A DNA stretch of 64,000 bases, from assembly GCF_005503355.1 (NCBI RefSeq), contig NZ_SCMK01000007.1, positions 124,001 to 188,000 on the forward strand, read 5' to 3'. Both the position numbers and the translations under genes were made by a program. Every line of letters begins with the position of its first letter. Positions within the stretch are counted from its first letter, which is position 1. The notes beneath the pieces are model-generated. The model made no database searches and was not told where the DNA came from. It saw only the letters and a program-made list of their open reading frames with translations. This document shows, one piece after another, positions 35,001 to 42,464 of the stretch. This DNA comes from Sphingomonas sp. 1F27F7B. Its GTDB lineage: Bacteria > Pseudomonadota > Alphaproteobacteria > Sphingomonadales > Sphingomonadaceae.

Positions 35001-35202
35001 CATGGCGGACGAAGCCCGCCGGCAGGAAGATCGTGTCGACGTTGGCAAGGCCGTCATACTGCGTCCGGCCATCCTGTGTCGCATCGACATAGACGCGCTC
35101 GCCGGCGGACAGGCGCAGCAGCCTCCCGTCCTCGGTCCGCTCGAACACCAGCGGCGTCTCGCAGCCGGGGATCGGCAGCAGCTCGGTGACCGCGCCGCTC
35201 AC
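29053..35202 (-). CDS. Giant Rhs-core protein with an internal HELTH metallopeptidase motif (candidate CIS effector or fibre)
   Basis: 2049 residues; GTG start at 35202, overlapping the previous stop (GTGA). Residues 1-260 carry YD/Rhs-like strands (HAWDDIGRITHADGTDMDYDEEGR, IHYDDTGRRIGL). Residues 262-327 match an Rhs-associated core: LPLRRLDPITGSFDAPDPING, then GPYAVCRNNPVSLADPTGG. A hydrophobic stretch (329-365) follows, where Rhs proteins normally place a toxin tip. Here about 1,700 more residues follow: beta-rich, Gly/Ala/Pro-rich repeats, then YQAVIDHELTHTLQSAKW, with HELTH at 1164-1168 fitting HExxH and E1189 (LELGAD) a possible third zinc ligand. HELTHxxQ resembles eCIS-associated DUF4157-type peptidases. 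A further charged domain and Ig-like C-terminus complete it. It is the last gene of the injection-system operon. Cargo toxin, fibre or both are possible; activity is unproven. Confidence 0.72.
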   Translation of the reverse strand: MSGAVTELLPIPGCETPLVFERTEDGRLLRLSAGERVYVDATQDGRTQYDGLANVDTIFLPAGFVRHVETRGERWSERHAWDDIGRITHADGTDMDYDEEGRIIACRGPGGDWHYGYAGPHLTVISGPFGLRHIIRADDGRPVAWRGDDGCGTIHYDDTGRRIGLPAKPGEWCVDGRGRLLAITDDAGRITRTLLWDRWHCLGALDGPPGSPMLEAYLLDATGTPVRRVTADGAERLPRDAFGEMLLRKGGPGLFGGAIRDGMVHLPLRRLDPITGSFDAPDPINGEAADPRRATGWTGPLPVELPAAGPYAVCRNNPVSLADPTGGISDLWWLIPSSLTWSISNTIGSLLGMWLNLQFSPIGWIVSKATNHDPFDLEWVTANNYDSFALRTDGFLAAPTHAFTYQFMMSADKKQMTDLEDARLFAPSAAFRPVLYGSVLRCVPDGTGAFLLSGQRAAPNGASLVTWTRAGGAAEPVFPGSRVPVFPAGGMHFDAVQLEIKPRPATMTELAPSGVVLTATIGDFAGLTLSGTGLGLTIGAAFALTDPAGILSAGRVLAVHEASGSTIVRTDADLTGLAAGPLTLDGLTAPSSEPLTPVPGRNQLLDITGSSLDYVPAVSVVRLSRGGPPLGAAGVSALAAGIVVDEPVPTMLAPGTPVRTAMAGGVFNGTLGPNPNDLTIVSGAVPAVGDAIVAGPAATGIAAIVTAVAASVITLDRALTPLGATGAAANWAQLAAGAEIGRLTQAPDGTATLTYAPGLPGTAPATGFVMLNGATTVARRVTSRVFDAIVLAEVLPDANPAAFTVERFKRTAPNVTNVMAASIATIALSAAPPAGVAAFQIIPFAAAAPATSGTLLAGATLAGGVASSSIAPGSGNPALRPGEAVAAVPPGGAAAVPVQITSVRLTVTFDRRVPMGAGAIEAALLALDALVYPADRVDDRILRVQPPLAGSVRLDMPRFAVGDLVVVNWPGGNQRLFTLTAVSGTTITGDTDDAVIPAGTTGITVTRLVVADPATGSSRLGINGTDAGGRQIAFDVWSPRHFGGGVIVALINGPLVRAARVDGANQPLALRLAGAAALAGSHNIASWGGTAQFAANFTIDGAVLTVTDIDVVNALTGMAGALVMPWSPGAATTTGQMLPGSVRVPEDHENASLELTRYQAVIDHELTHTLQSAKWGPLLLTAVPLWGLELGADLSAAGGPEFSPYGDATLGEGRLTFAQGAGIAANDKVQVAQNRRAVLIDLGPTVDGAVASLPDQARADLSAANITAGPVKVRKALQGTGSDVLEMFINISKFLTVGGLLNNITLASWGGIAALVTLAVQGIRSATRSRAVMSLAADRKTLTLSPAAPLDGLRSGALVAVKSGDAIVIRAIESLTDTTAVLGAPTPQFTTGTPAPLDVEISLYTPGSALFGLRDYFTAAMPDSNQPARLLFSGAGGRPTLAVHDRIDIRGVSGASQRTLVTLVDGDAIEFADPLLPANSGTNEFLVAKITSEDRTGWLDSWLLDELNIGWMQYIYDPWGHVIAEHMPDRSNIAGQVFARSAKYLFGTHSWGVPPIGYFWFDNAFRRSTAQRSQMEQEASRHSGDTYCPLGTRHGDTPFIGDVARYWVTLTGATRNMSGTDAGGLVLSNLQDAPGVSIQQGVPAAPGVPIRPGPRLTIPTGIAAAAPAFCVTDANGDFSAISSSAWVPVSAQLERSAGFSFAFTRPAGGANFRVTSIGIEGVAAAIDAQTEGAATLFFDQAPADVTVTAAGVLVSENMIFDVIPFQRVTFVAVPNGARHYRATVTRPGNLFDAADLVVTTRGSAGQEDIEISRFHAFDAATGRYASGIGPFHLPADIDIAVRRFQLRIGNTLSLRAPHTPNTETYSHRDPIVASAKPGAILFLLVPSAITPGAPTSAFAGTPPLTPDIVPAAAASDAEVIAFLGDGGALKVTLPADQPPEATADLTITLQVGPVGGAVPLTVVVSVEPHFTLDGGAAAAAGATVVLSSSDGTNLAEAGARPAEIADIAIAGAQATITLAATAASGTTVTLLLADANNSGRKARRILTVS

Positions 35203-38200
35203 GAGATGCTCACCGAGGCAGAGACGCTGGCCGAGCCCGAGCCGCCGGCGTAGCGCAGCGCATCGAGCAGCGCGACGATCTCGTCCTGCAATGCCTCGAT
35301 CAGCGCTTCGAAATTCTCGACCAGTTCGGGGCCCAGGCCGTTCACCGCCGCGATCAGCGCCCCGATGTCGATGGCGCGCAACTCCTCGCCGACCTGGGTC
35401 AGGTCGCCGCCGATCTCGGCCAGCCGCGCGCCGGGGTCCGCATCGGCGAGCCGATCGGTCAGATCGCTCAGGAAATCGAAGTCGCCCAGGAGCATGGCGG
35501 GATCGAGCGCGCGCAGCGCGGTGGCGGCGGCTTGCGTCACCGCCGCCAGCTCGGCGGCAAGGACGCGCGGGTCATAGGCCATCAGCGTAGCCTTGATCAC
35601 GCCGTGCACTTCCGCGAGCTCGGCGACGAGGCGGTGCGGATCGATCACGTCCAGCTCCTCGCGCACGACATCGATGACGCCGAGAAACTTCTGCGCCTGC
35701 GAGCCCGGATTGAAGTGATTGAGCAGCGCCTTCAGCCGGTCGACAAAGGCCTGCAGGTCGGGCAGCAGCTCGGTGGTGAGGGTCGGCACCATCGCGAACA
35801 GGTCGTGCACCAGCGTGTCGATCTCGACTGCGATCGGCTCGGGATCCAGCGCCGCGAGCAGTCCGTCGAGATCGCCTTCCAGGCGCGCGAGCGGCGTCGC
35901 CTCCAGGCACGCAGCCAGCCGGTCGAGATCGGCGACGACGCCGCCGCTGCCGGTGAACAGCCGGTGCAGCGCGGCGCGGGCGGGCGCGAATGCAGTCTCC
36001 AGCTCGGCGCGCATCGCGCTGGGGCTGGCGGCGGCGACGACGGTGATCGATGCCTTGAACCGGGCAGTATTGGCCGAGAAATTGGCCTGCAGCGCGAACT
36101 GGGCATTCAGCTGCACCGGACCGAGCGCGGCCAGCAAGGCATTGAAATCGGCGTCCAGCCGTTCGCCGACCGCCTTCATCGCGGCACTGACTGCGCGCAG
36201 ATCGCGTGCGAGCCCCGCCGCCAGCCCGTCGAGCGCGCGCATCGCCTCGCCCGCGGGCCCCGCCTGGAGCTGTAGCAGCGCCGTGCGCGCCCGCGCCGGG
36301 ATCGCTCCGATCATGCGGATCGCGTCGCCGGCACGAACCTCGTCCATGGTGACGGTCGGCGGTTCGGCAACGGGTGCCGGCGCGCTCGGCGTCGCCACGC
36401 CGGCGCCGCCGCTCCCGCCGGCGCTGCGCGCGGCCGGCTCCACGACCGCGCGCGCCGCGACATTGCCGGCCGCGTCGAAGGCCGAGCGCATCCCCGTCAC
36501 CAGGGTGCGCGCCTCCGGAACCGGCACCTGCGCCAGCAACGCGTCATAGCCGCTGGTCACCGGTTCGAGCAGCCGGGCCGGGTGGACGCGGTCGAGCGCC
36601 GAGATCAGTTCCTCGAACGGCCCGCGAATGGCCTCGGCGGCAGGTCGCGGATCGAGGCTTTCGAGCATCCGTGCGGCGGTTTCGATATAGTCGCCGAGGT
36701 CGGGCAGCAGCGAGGCGGGATCGAAGCCGCGCAGCGTCGCGAGAAACTCCGCCATTTCGGCACTCAGATCCTCGGCCAGCGTAGCGGGGATCAGATTGTC
36801 GACGACGCGAGAGGCTTCGACGAGGCCGTCATGGAGGTCCGCTGCGAACTCGGCGGGGATTTGCAGTGCCGCGGCGGCCTCGCGCACTGGCTCAAAGGCC
36901 TTGTCGAGATCGACATTCTCGATCAGCCGTGCGAGCTGCTCGACCTGGGGCTTCAGCGGCTCCGGCAGCGGCACCGAAGACAGAAGCTTGGAAACCGTCT
37001 CGCGCAAGCTGTGAAGCTGTGCGACCATCTGCTCGCGCGCCGCGGCAATTCCCAGATGCTCGATGTCGCTGGTCACCGTGTCGATGGCCGCGCGGAACGC
37101 CTTCAGCCCCTCCGCGACACGCTCAAGCACGGTCTTGGCTTCGCCGGCCAGCGCATCGACTGCGGCAATGACGCGATCGAGCGCATCGACGATGCCGTCG
37201 AGCGCCTGATGCAAGGCAGCGGACACATCGGCCAGCGCGCCCTGCACGGCGGCGGTCAGCTGCGTCGGATCGAGATGCGAGGTGATCTTGGCCAGTGCGC
37301 CGTGCGCGGCGCGCGCAGGGCCGTCCAGTCCGGCCGAGGCGATCGCATCGGCCAGCCCGTGCAGGAAATCGGTGATCTCCTTGCGCAACGGGCGAATCGG
37401 CAGCTCGCGCAGCTTGCGGCGGACGAATGCCTTGGCATCGACCACCGCGCGATCGATCGGCACCTCGAGCGTCGTGCGCGCGCCTTCCTCCAGCATCGGC
37501 GCCAGCCCCTGGATCCAGGCACGGATGGCGTCATAGTCGGGATTGACGAGCATGACGCGGAAATCGGCGATGGCCTGCCGGAACTCGTCGAGAAATTCGA
37601 TCACGCCGGCACGGCCGAGGCGCAGCCCGGCGCCCGCCTGGGCCAGCGGCTGCAGCAGCTGCGCGGGGCGGAGCCGGGCGGCCTGGCTGGCGACGAAGGC
37701 CATGTCATCGGCGATCACGCTGATCGTGTTGCCGCGTACCCGTTCGAGATCGGCAATGGCGGCATCCAGCGCGGCACGGGTGCGCGCTTCCGCGACCGCC
37801 TGCAACGCCAGGTTCAGCCCGGCGAACCGCCCCTGGGGCAGCCGCAAGGCGCCGCTCTGCCGGAGCAGATCGGCGATCGCGCTCCGACCGTCCGAAAGCG
37901 TGGCATGGGGCACCGGCAGCAGCACTTCGGCGAGCAGCGCGACGACCTCATCGACATGGGCGGGCGGCGCGCCTCCCGCGAGCGCGGAGAAGGCATCGGC
38001 TCCGGCGCCGAGAATGGTCCCGGCGTGACCGGCACGCTCACCGACGAGCTGCATCGCGTCGCCCAGCGGTGTCCCGAACACACGGCCGAAATCGGCCGTG
38101 TCGCCGGTCACCGATCCAACCAGGCCGATGACGATCTCCAGCCCCTGCCCGATCGCGCCACCGAGATCGCCGACCGGCAGGTGTCCGGCATCGAACCGGC

Positions 38201-38429
38201 CGGCCAGGCCGCCCAGCGCGGCCATGACCGGCTGGAGCAGCGCGCCGGCGTCGGGAAAGTCGCTGCGCAGCGCCTCGATGCTGCCGCCAAGCCCGCCGAG
38301 CGCGCTGGCCGCGGACCCGCTACCGACGATGTCGGCGACCGTCGGCGCGCTGAGCGAGGCAGAGACATTGCCGCGCGCCGAAACGATGTCCGAGACGTCG
38401 ATCCCGCGGAGATCTTCGAGCAGACTCAC
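35199..38429 (-). CDS. Large helical repeat protein of the injection-system operon
   Basis: 1076 residues, GTG start, GTGA overlaps at both ends. It is predicted almost entirely alpha-helical, with many Leu/Ala heptads and no signal peptide. A short repeat of the form hydrophobic-D/H-P-x-x-L recurs: LDPTQLTAAV, FDPASLLPDL, LDPRPAAEAI, VHPARLLEPV, LDPEPIAVEI, IDPHRLVAEL, YDPRVLAAEL, LDPAMLLGDF. A Ser/Gly/Ala/Pro linker about residues 665-690 divides two halves, and the C-terminus is Gly/Ser-rich. I recognise no family. Possible roles are a tape-measure or sheath-length protein placed unusually late in the operon, a helical fibre, or a helical (pore-forming-like) cargo. Position directly before the Rhs giant suggests a partner or chaperone role; this is inference. 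Confidence 0.6.
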   Translation of the reverse strand: MSLLEDLRGIDVSDIVSARGNVSASLSAPTVADIVGSGSAASALGGLGGSIEALRSDFPDAGALLQPVMAALGGLAGRFDAGHLPVGDLGGAIGQGLEIVIGLVGSVTGDTADFGRVFGTPLGDAMQLVGERAGHAGTILGAGADAFSALAGGAPPAHVDEVVALLAEVLLPVPHATLSDGRSAIADLLRQSGALRLPQGRFAGLNLALQAVAEARTRAALDAAIADLERVRGNTISVIADDMAFVASQAARLRPAQLLQPLAQAGAGLRLGRAGVIEFLDEFRQAIADFRVMLVNPDYDAIRAWIQGLAPMLEEGARTTLEVPIDRAVVDAKAFVRRKLRELPIRPLRKEITDFLHGLADAIASAGLDGPARAAHGALAKITSHLDPTQLTAAVQGALADVSAALHQALDGIVDALDRVIAAVDALAGEAKTVLERVAEGLKAFRAAIDTVTSDIEHLGIAAAREQMVAQLHSLRETVSKLLSSVPLPEPLKPQVEQLARLIENVDLDKAFEPVREAAAALQIPAEFAADLHDGLVEASRVVDNLIPATLAEDLSAEMAEFLATLRGFDPASLLPDLGDYIETAARMLESLDPRPAAEAIRGPFEELISALDRVHPARLLEPVTSGYDALLAQVPVPEARTLVTGMRSAFDAAGNVAARAVVEPAARSAGGSGGAGVATPSAPAPVAEPPTVTMDEVRAGDAIRMIGAIPARARTALLQLQAGPAGEAMRALDGLAAGLARDLRAVSAAMKAVGERLDADFNALLAALGPVQLNAQFALQANFSANTARFKASITVVAAASPSAMRAELETAFAPARAALHRLFTGSGGVVADLDRLAACLEATPLARLEGDLDGLLAALDPEPIAVEIDTLVHDLFAMVPTLTTELLPDLQAFVDRLKALLNHFNPGSQAQKFLGVIDVVREELDVIDPHRLVAELAEVHGVIKATLMAYDPRVLAAELAAVTQAAATALRALDPAMLLGDFDFLSDLTDRLADADPGARLAEIGGDLTQVGEELRAIDIGALIAAVNGLGPELVENFEALIEALQDEIVALLDALRYAGGSGSASVSASVSIS

Positions 38430-39985
38430 CGGTCATACTCCAGCCGCAGGTCGGCAAGCTCGATGGTGACGAAGAGCTCGGAGGCGAAGACCGGTGCCGC
38501 CCCTGCGAACGGCCGAGCCGGAATCGACGCGCGCTGCAGCGTGAATATGGGCTTGGCCATCGTCGCCAGAACGTCATCGCCGATCCGCACCGGGCGCCCG
38601 CCCGGATCGGGATCGGCCACGGCGATCTTGAGCGACGGCACGCCCGCCGATCCGTCCGCCCACAGGAACCGACCGGTATTGGCTCGGACCCGCACCAGCG
38701 CCGCCCGGTCGAGCACGACCGGCTCGGGAAGCTCGGCCCAGAGGTCGCCCATCGGTCCCGCCGCGCATTGCAGCACTGCAGCCCGGCCCAGCGGCTTCCC
38801 GTCGAGCGCGTCGACCAGCTCGACGGCCAGCTCGGTGGGCTCACTGGCAATGCCTCGCAAGCCAAGCCGGGCGACACGCTGCCCGCGCAGCGCCTCGGGC
38901 GGCAACGCCCGCTCCTGCCCGGCCATCCCGACGATGCGGCCCGCCGGAGCGCCGGCCGCGGGCACGAGATCGGAATAGTCGCTCACCAGACGAACCCCGG
39001 CATATTTGATGCGCAGATCAGCAATGACGCGCGAGGGGCGCTCGGCCGCATAGGGCGGCGCGAGCGCCAGCGCCGCCGGCGCCGCGTCGACCGCGGTCGT
39101 CGAGACGCCCGGCACCTCGCGGATCAGCTTGCCATGCGCCGCGCTCTCGGCAAGCCACGCGTTGGCCGGCGCCGTGGCATGGATCGTCACCGATGCAGTG
39201 GGCGTGCCGCCGGCCGCGACGGCAGTGGACAGGGCGGTCGAGAGCGCCTGGACGAGACTGATGTCCGCATCGGGCCCATCCGGATCGAACTGCGGAGAAG
39301 CCCAGAGCGTCGCACCGTCCGGGCCCGTCACCTTCACATCGTGCGCGGCGCTGTGCGTGACCAGACGGACACTGCCCAATTGGGTCGACTGCTCCGCGAA
39401 CTCGGCCGGCGCCTTCCCCGTGACCAGCGCGATCCGCACCTGGCGGGCTTCGACCGACGGGGAAAGCTGCAATGCGCCATTATTGAAACTGGCACCGGTC
39501 AGACTGGGTGGAATCGAATGCTGTTGACTGACCGGCGGCACAGTGAAGCGCGGTGCCTCAAAGCCACCGGACGGGCGCGGAAAGGCCACCGCGATACGCG
39601 AGCCGTCAGGGGGTGGGCCGTCAGGAGGTGGGCCGATAATGTCCTTTCCGCCCGGCTGCCTGAAGCCCGAAAGGCCGATCCCGCGCACCCGCTTGCCGGC
39701 CGGAACGTCGATCACCCAGCCATTCTTGTCGGCCCTGAACGGCGCGGAGGCCGTGACTTCCTCGGCAACGTCCGGGCCGATCGACAGCATCGCCTCGGTG
39801 ACTTCGGCGGCGGTGGCACCCGGCACGGGCGTCCAGTGGAAATTGACGACATGCCCCGGCTCGCCGATGTCGATGCGCCGGCGAGCCCGGATGCCACGAC
39901 CGGGATTGTCGCGTTGCACCATCCCGCCGCCATCATGCTCGAAAAGCTGCGGGCTCTTCCTGTGGGTGGCGGCGCGGTCGATCAT
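38426..39985 (-). CDS. Unknown structural protein of the injection-system operon
   Basis: 519 residues with ATGA or GTGA overlaps on both sides. After a polar N-terminus (about 45 residues) the protein is mainly beta-strand-like (VNFHWTPVPGATAAEVTEAM, FRADKNGWVIDVPAGKRVRGIGLSGF). A Pro-rich hinge (GPPPDGPPPDG) lies near residue 120. The C-terminal third carries jelly-roll-like strands (LAVELVDALDGKPLGRAAVLQ, ELFVTIELADLRLEYDR). No signal peptide or membrane segment is seen. It may be a fibre, collar or carbohydrate-binding component; the family is not recognised. Confidence 0.55.
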   Translation of the reverse strand: MIDRAATHRKSPQLFEHDGGGMVQRDNPGRGIRARRRIDIGEPGHVVNFHWTPVPGATAAEVTEAMLSIGPDVAEEVTASAPFRADKNGWVIDVPAGKRVRGIGLSGFRQPGGKDIIGPPPDGPPPDGSRIAVAFPRPSGGFEAPRFTVPPVSQQHSIPPSLTGASFNNGALQLSPSVEARQVRIALVTGKAPAEFAEQSTQLGSVRLVTHSAAHDVKVTGPDGATLWASPQFDPDGPDADISLVQALSTALSTAVAAGGTPTASVTIHATAPANAWLAESAAHGKLIREVPGVSTTAVDAAPAALALAPPYAAERPSRVIADLRIKYAGVRLVSDYSDLVPAAGAPAGRIVGMAGQERALPPEALRGQRVARLGLRGIASEPTELAVELVDALDGKPLGRAAVLQCAAGPMGDLWAELPEPVVLDRAALVRVRANTGRFLWADGSAGVPSLKIAVADPDPGGRPVRIGDDVLATMAKPIFTLQRASIPARPFAGAAPVFASELFVTIELADLRLEYDR

Positions 39986-40851
39986 GTGGCGGGCCGTGTC
40001 GCCAGAGCAAAGCGGGCCAGTTCGATGCCCGGACCGTCCGGCGTTTCCAGAGTGACGAGAAGAAAGTCGAGCCCGGGCGCCGCCGGCGGCGTGTAGGACA
40101 GCGTCGTCTGGCCGCCAGTCAGAATCAGCCGGCGTGCGCCGCCGGCCGCCGCGTCGCCGCCGCCCAGAGTGCCGCTGCCCGGCCGCTCGCCGGCATCGAC
40201 GACCCGCACGAGCAGCCGCGGCGCCTCGCCCGGTGCCAGGCCAGCCGCGGTGACCAGTCCGCCGCCACCGCTCGGCGCGACGATCGTCAGATCGACCGCT
40301 GGCCCACCGGTCGCCAAGGGGAGCTTGTCGGGCAGCAGGCGCAGGGGCTGCAGCGCGGTGCGCAGCGCGATCGTCGCGATCGGCACACCGGCCTTGCCGG
40401 AAGTTCCCACCGGCCAGAACAGCCCCTCGACCTCCAGCGCCACCAGCTCCGGCGGCTCGACCCGCATGAGCAGCATGCTGTTGATCAGGAAGCCCGGGTC
40501 GCTCGAATCCGCGGGAAGCAGCGCCGTGCCGGTGCGAAACGCCGGATCATCGAGCAGGAACAGCGCGGTATCGAGGGCAGTGAACTGGGCGCTTCGGCCA
40601 GCACTCGGCGCGACGGCGGTGACGTTCACTTCGCAGCGCAGCCGCAGCACGCGGCGCAGGCTGTCATGGCCCGGCACGCGCTCGGCGCGCAACGACTGGA
40701 GATTGTCGGCGATCGGCACCGCCGGCCCGAGCGTGACGACGAAATGCGCCTCCGGGCGGCCCGGCGCCCGATCGACAAGTCCGGTGAGCGGCGCCGGCAG
40801 GCGCGAGCCCAGCACATCGGCCAGGTGCGTCTCGAATTCGGCGAGCATCAT
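39982..40851 (-). CDS. Unknown protein of the injection-system operon
   Basis: 289 residues; start overlaps the upstream stop (ATGATGA context). The N-terminal 25 residues (MMLAEFETHLADVLGSRLPAPLTGLV) look helical. The next segment, HFVVTLGPAVPIADNLQSLRAERVPG, is followed by strands and RLRCEVNVTAVAP. The middle carries a large beta domain (INSMLLMRVEPPELVALEVEGLFWPVG), and the C-terminus reads like a beta-sandwich (TLSYTPPAAPGLDFLLVTLETPDGPGIELARFALA). No known family is recognised. The operon position, between the coiled-coil HxH protein and the 519-residue protein, suggests a structural or adaptor role. Confidence 0.5.
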   Translation of the reverse strand: MMLAEFETHLADVLGSRLPAPLTGLVDRAPGRPEAHFVVTLGPAVPIADNLQSLRAERVPGHDSLRRVLRLRCEVNVTAVAPSAGRSAQFTALDTALFLLDDPAFRTGTALLPADSSDPGFLINSMLLMRVEPPELVALEVEGLFWPVGTSGKAGVPIATIALRTALQPLRLLPDKLPLATGGPAVDLTIVAPSGGGGLVTAAGLAPGEAPRLLVRVVDAGERPGSGTLGGGDAAAGGARRLILTGGQTTLSYTPPAAPGLDFLLVTLETPDGPGIELARFALATRPAT

Positions 40852-42455
40852 CCGCCCCCGGGACGGAGGACCACCGGGTCGATCCGCCCGACATTGAGAT
40901 TGCCCGCGCCGATGCCGGTGAGGACCGGCGCGTGCGTCCGGTTGACGCCGGAACTGGCGACGCCGATCTCCTCACGGGTGATGCCGCGCACTTCGCCCAG
41001 GATCGAGACACGCGCCGCCTTGACTTCGTTCTGCGCCGCTTCCGTCGCGGCCGAGCGAGCGGAGTCAATCGCGCTCTGCCGGATCTGCTGGGTCATCGAG
41101 GAGAGCATCTGCTGCTGTTGCTGCGCCAGCGTGTCGAACTTGGCGGTAACCTGTGCCAGCGTGGCGTTGGCGCGGGTCGTCGCTTCACCGATCAGCGTGT
41201 CGCGCAGCTCGGCGCGCAACGCGGCCAGCTGTTGCGGCAGGGCCGCGACGGACATGGCGACGTCGGTCCGGCTCGCATCGAGCGTCGCGATCTGATCGGC
41301 GAACTTGTCGAGCCGGGCATTGGCCTTGGCAAGATCGCCGGCGGTCGCCTGAAGATTGGCGGCGACGCGGCTGGTCACTTCGTTCTGGATGAGGCCGCGC
41401 ACCGATTCGGTCGAGCTGGCGAGGCCGGCGGTAAACTCTGCCCGCAACGCATCGGCACGCGTGGCGAGGTCGCGGTTCGCGCTGTCCGCCGCCGCCGCGA
41501 CGGCGGCATCGCGCGTTTGGGAGAGGCGTGCGTCGAGTGCACTGTTGATACTGGTGGTAACCCCCGGCAAGGCAGCGGTGACGCGGGCATCGACCAGCCC
41601 GTCGAGCCCGCTGAGCCGGCTATTGACGCTCGAATCCAGCTCGGTCTTCAGATTGTTGAGGCTGCCTTCGAAGCGAGTCTGCAGGTCCGCCGAAATACTG
41701 GCCTCGAGCTGGTCGAGATTGGGCGGGCGCGTGTTGGCGGCGTTGCGGATCGCCTCGGTCAGCTGGTCCTGCGCGACCGACTTGGCCGAAATGTCCGCCA
41801 GCTTGTTCTCCAGGCTCGCAAAGTCCAGGAACTCGCCATTGGCGCCGCGCAGGCGCTGCGTGAACTTGTCGAGATTGCTGACGCGCGCGTCGAGTGCGGC
41901 AAGATCGATCGGCCGGCCGCCGGCATCGTTGAGGCGCGCCGATGCATCGATCACCTTGGCGATATTGTCCTGCACGCTCTTGAGGGAATTGCGCATCGCA
42001 TCGAGCTGCGGGCCAGGATCGCTGACCGCCTCGACGTTGCGGGTGAGACGCGTGACGGCCGCCTGGCGCTCGATGTCGCGCGTCGTGATGGTGTCGAAGC
42101 GAGCCAGCAGATCGGTCGCGGCCGATTGCTGGGTGTCGAGCCGCTCGCTCAGCCGGGTGAGCCGCAGCTCGGCCGCGGAGAGGCGCAGGCTTTGCGCCGG
42201 ATCGGCGAGCGGCCCGCGCTCGATCTGGGCCCGCAACGCCGGCGCCAGCCATTCGGCGGTCACCTGATCGCGATGCTCGTGCGGCGGCACCACCTTGGCA
42301 TCCTCGCGCGCCAGCAGCGCCCGGCCGAAATCGACGACGATGTCGACCAGCAGGTTCCAGTCCTCGGCGCGGATCAGCTCGCCGCGCGCGGCTTCCAGCC
42401 CGGCCAGCGTGGCCATTGCCTTCTTGAGGCGATCGAGATCCTCAACGGTGGGCAT
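40848..42455 (-). CDS. Long coiled-coil fibre-like protein with an HxH module
   Basis: 535 residues. The N-terminus (residues 20-65) carries ARGELIRAEDWNLLVDIVVDFGRALL and PPHEHRDQVT: a DWN motif at 32-34, then HEH at 59-61. The same module with identical W-to-H spacing (26 residues) is in the neighbour at 42465-43415. The rest (about 85-480) is a heptad-rich coiled coil with recurrent Asn/Asp/Gln turns. HxH motifs occur in trimeric phage tail fibres, where they can bind metal, so a trimeric fibre or baseplate rod is a reasonable inference. It lacks a signal peptide. It is separated from the upstream gene by 9 bp and overlaps the next gene by 4 bp. Confidence 0.6.
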   Translation of the reverse strand: MPTVEDLDRLKKAMATLAGLEAARGELIRAEDWNLLVDIVVDFGRALLAREDAKVVPPHEHRDQVTAEWLAPALRAQIERGPLADPAQSLRLSAAELRLTRLSERLDTQQSAATDLLARFDTITTRDIERQAAVTRLTRNVEAVSDPGPQLDAMRNSLKSVQDNIAKVIDASARLNDAGGRPIDLAALDARVSNLDKFTQRLRGANGEFLDFASLENKLADISAKSVAQDQLTEAIRNAANTRPPNLDQLEASISADLQTRFEGSLNNLKTELDSSVNSRLSGLDGLVDARVTAALPGVTTSINSALDARLSQTRDAAVAAAADSANRDLATRADALRAEFTAGLASSTESVRGLIQNEVTSRVAANLQATAGDLAKANARLDKFADQIATLDASRTDVAMSVAALPQQLAALRAELRDTLIGEATTRANATLAQVTAKFDTLAQQQQQMLSSMTQQIRQSAIDSARSAATEAAQNEVKAARVSILGEVRGITREEIGVASSGVNRTHAPVLTGIGAGNLNVGRIDPVVLRPGGG

Positions 42456-42464
42456 GCTAGCCTC

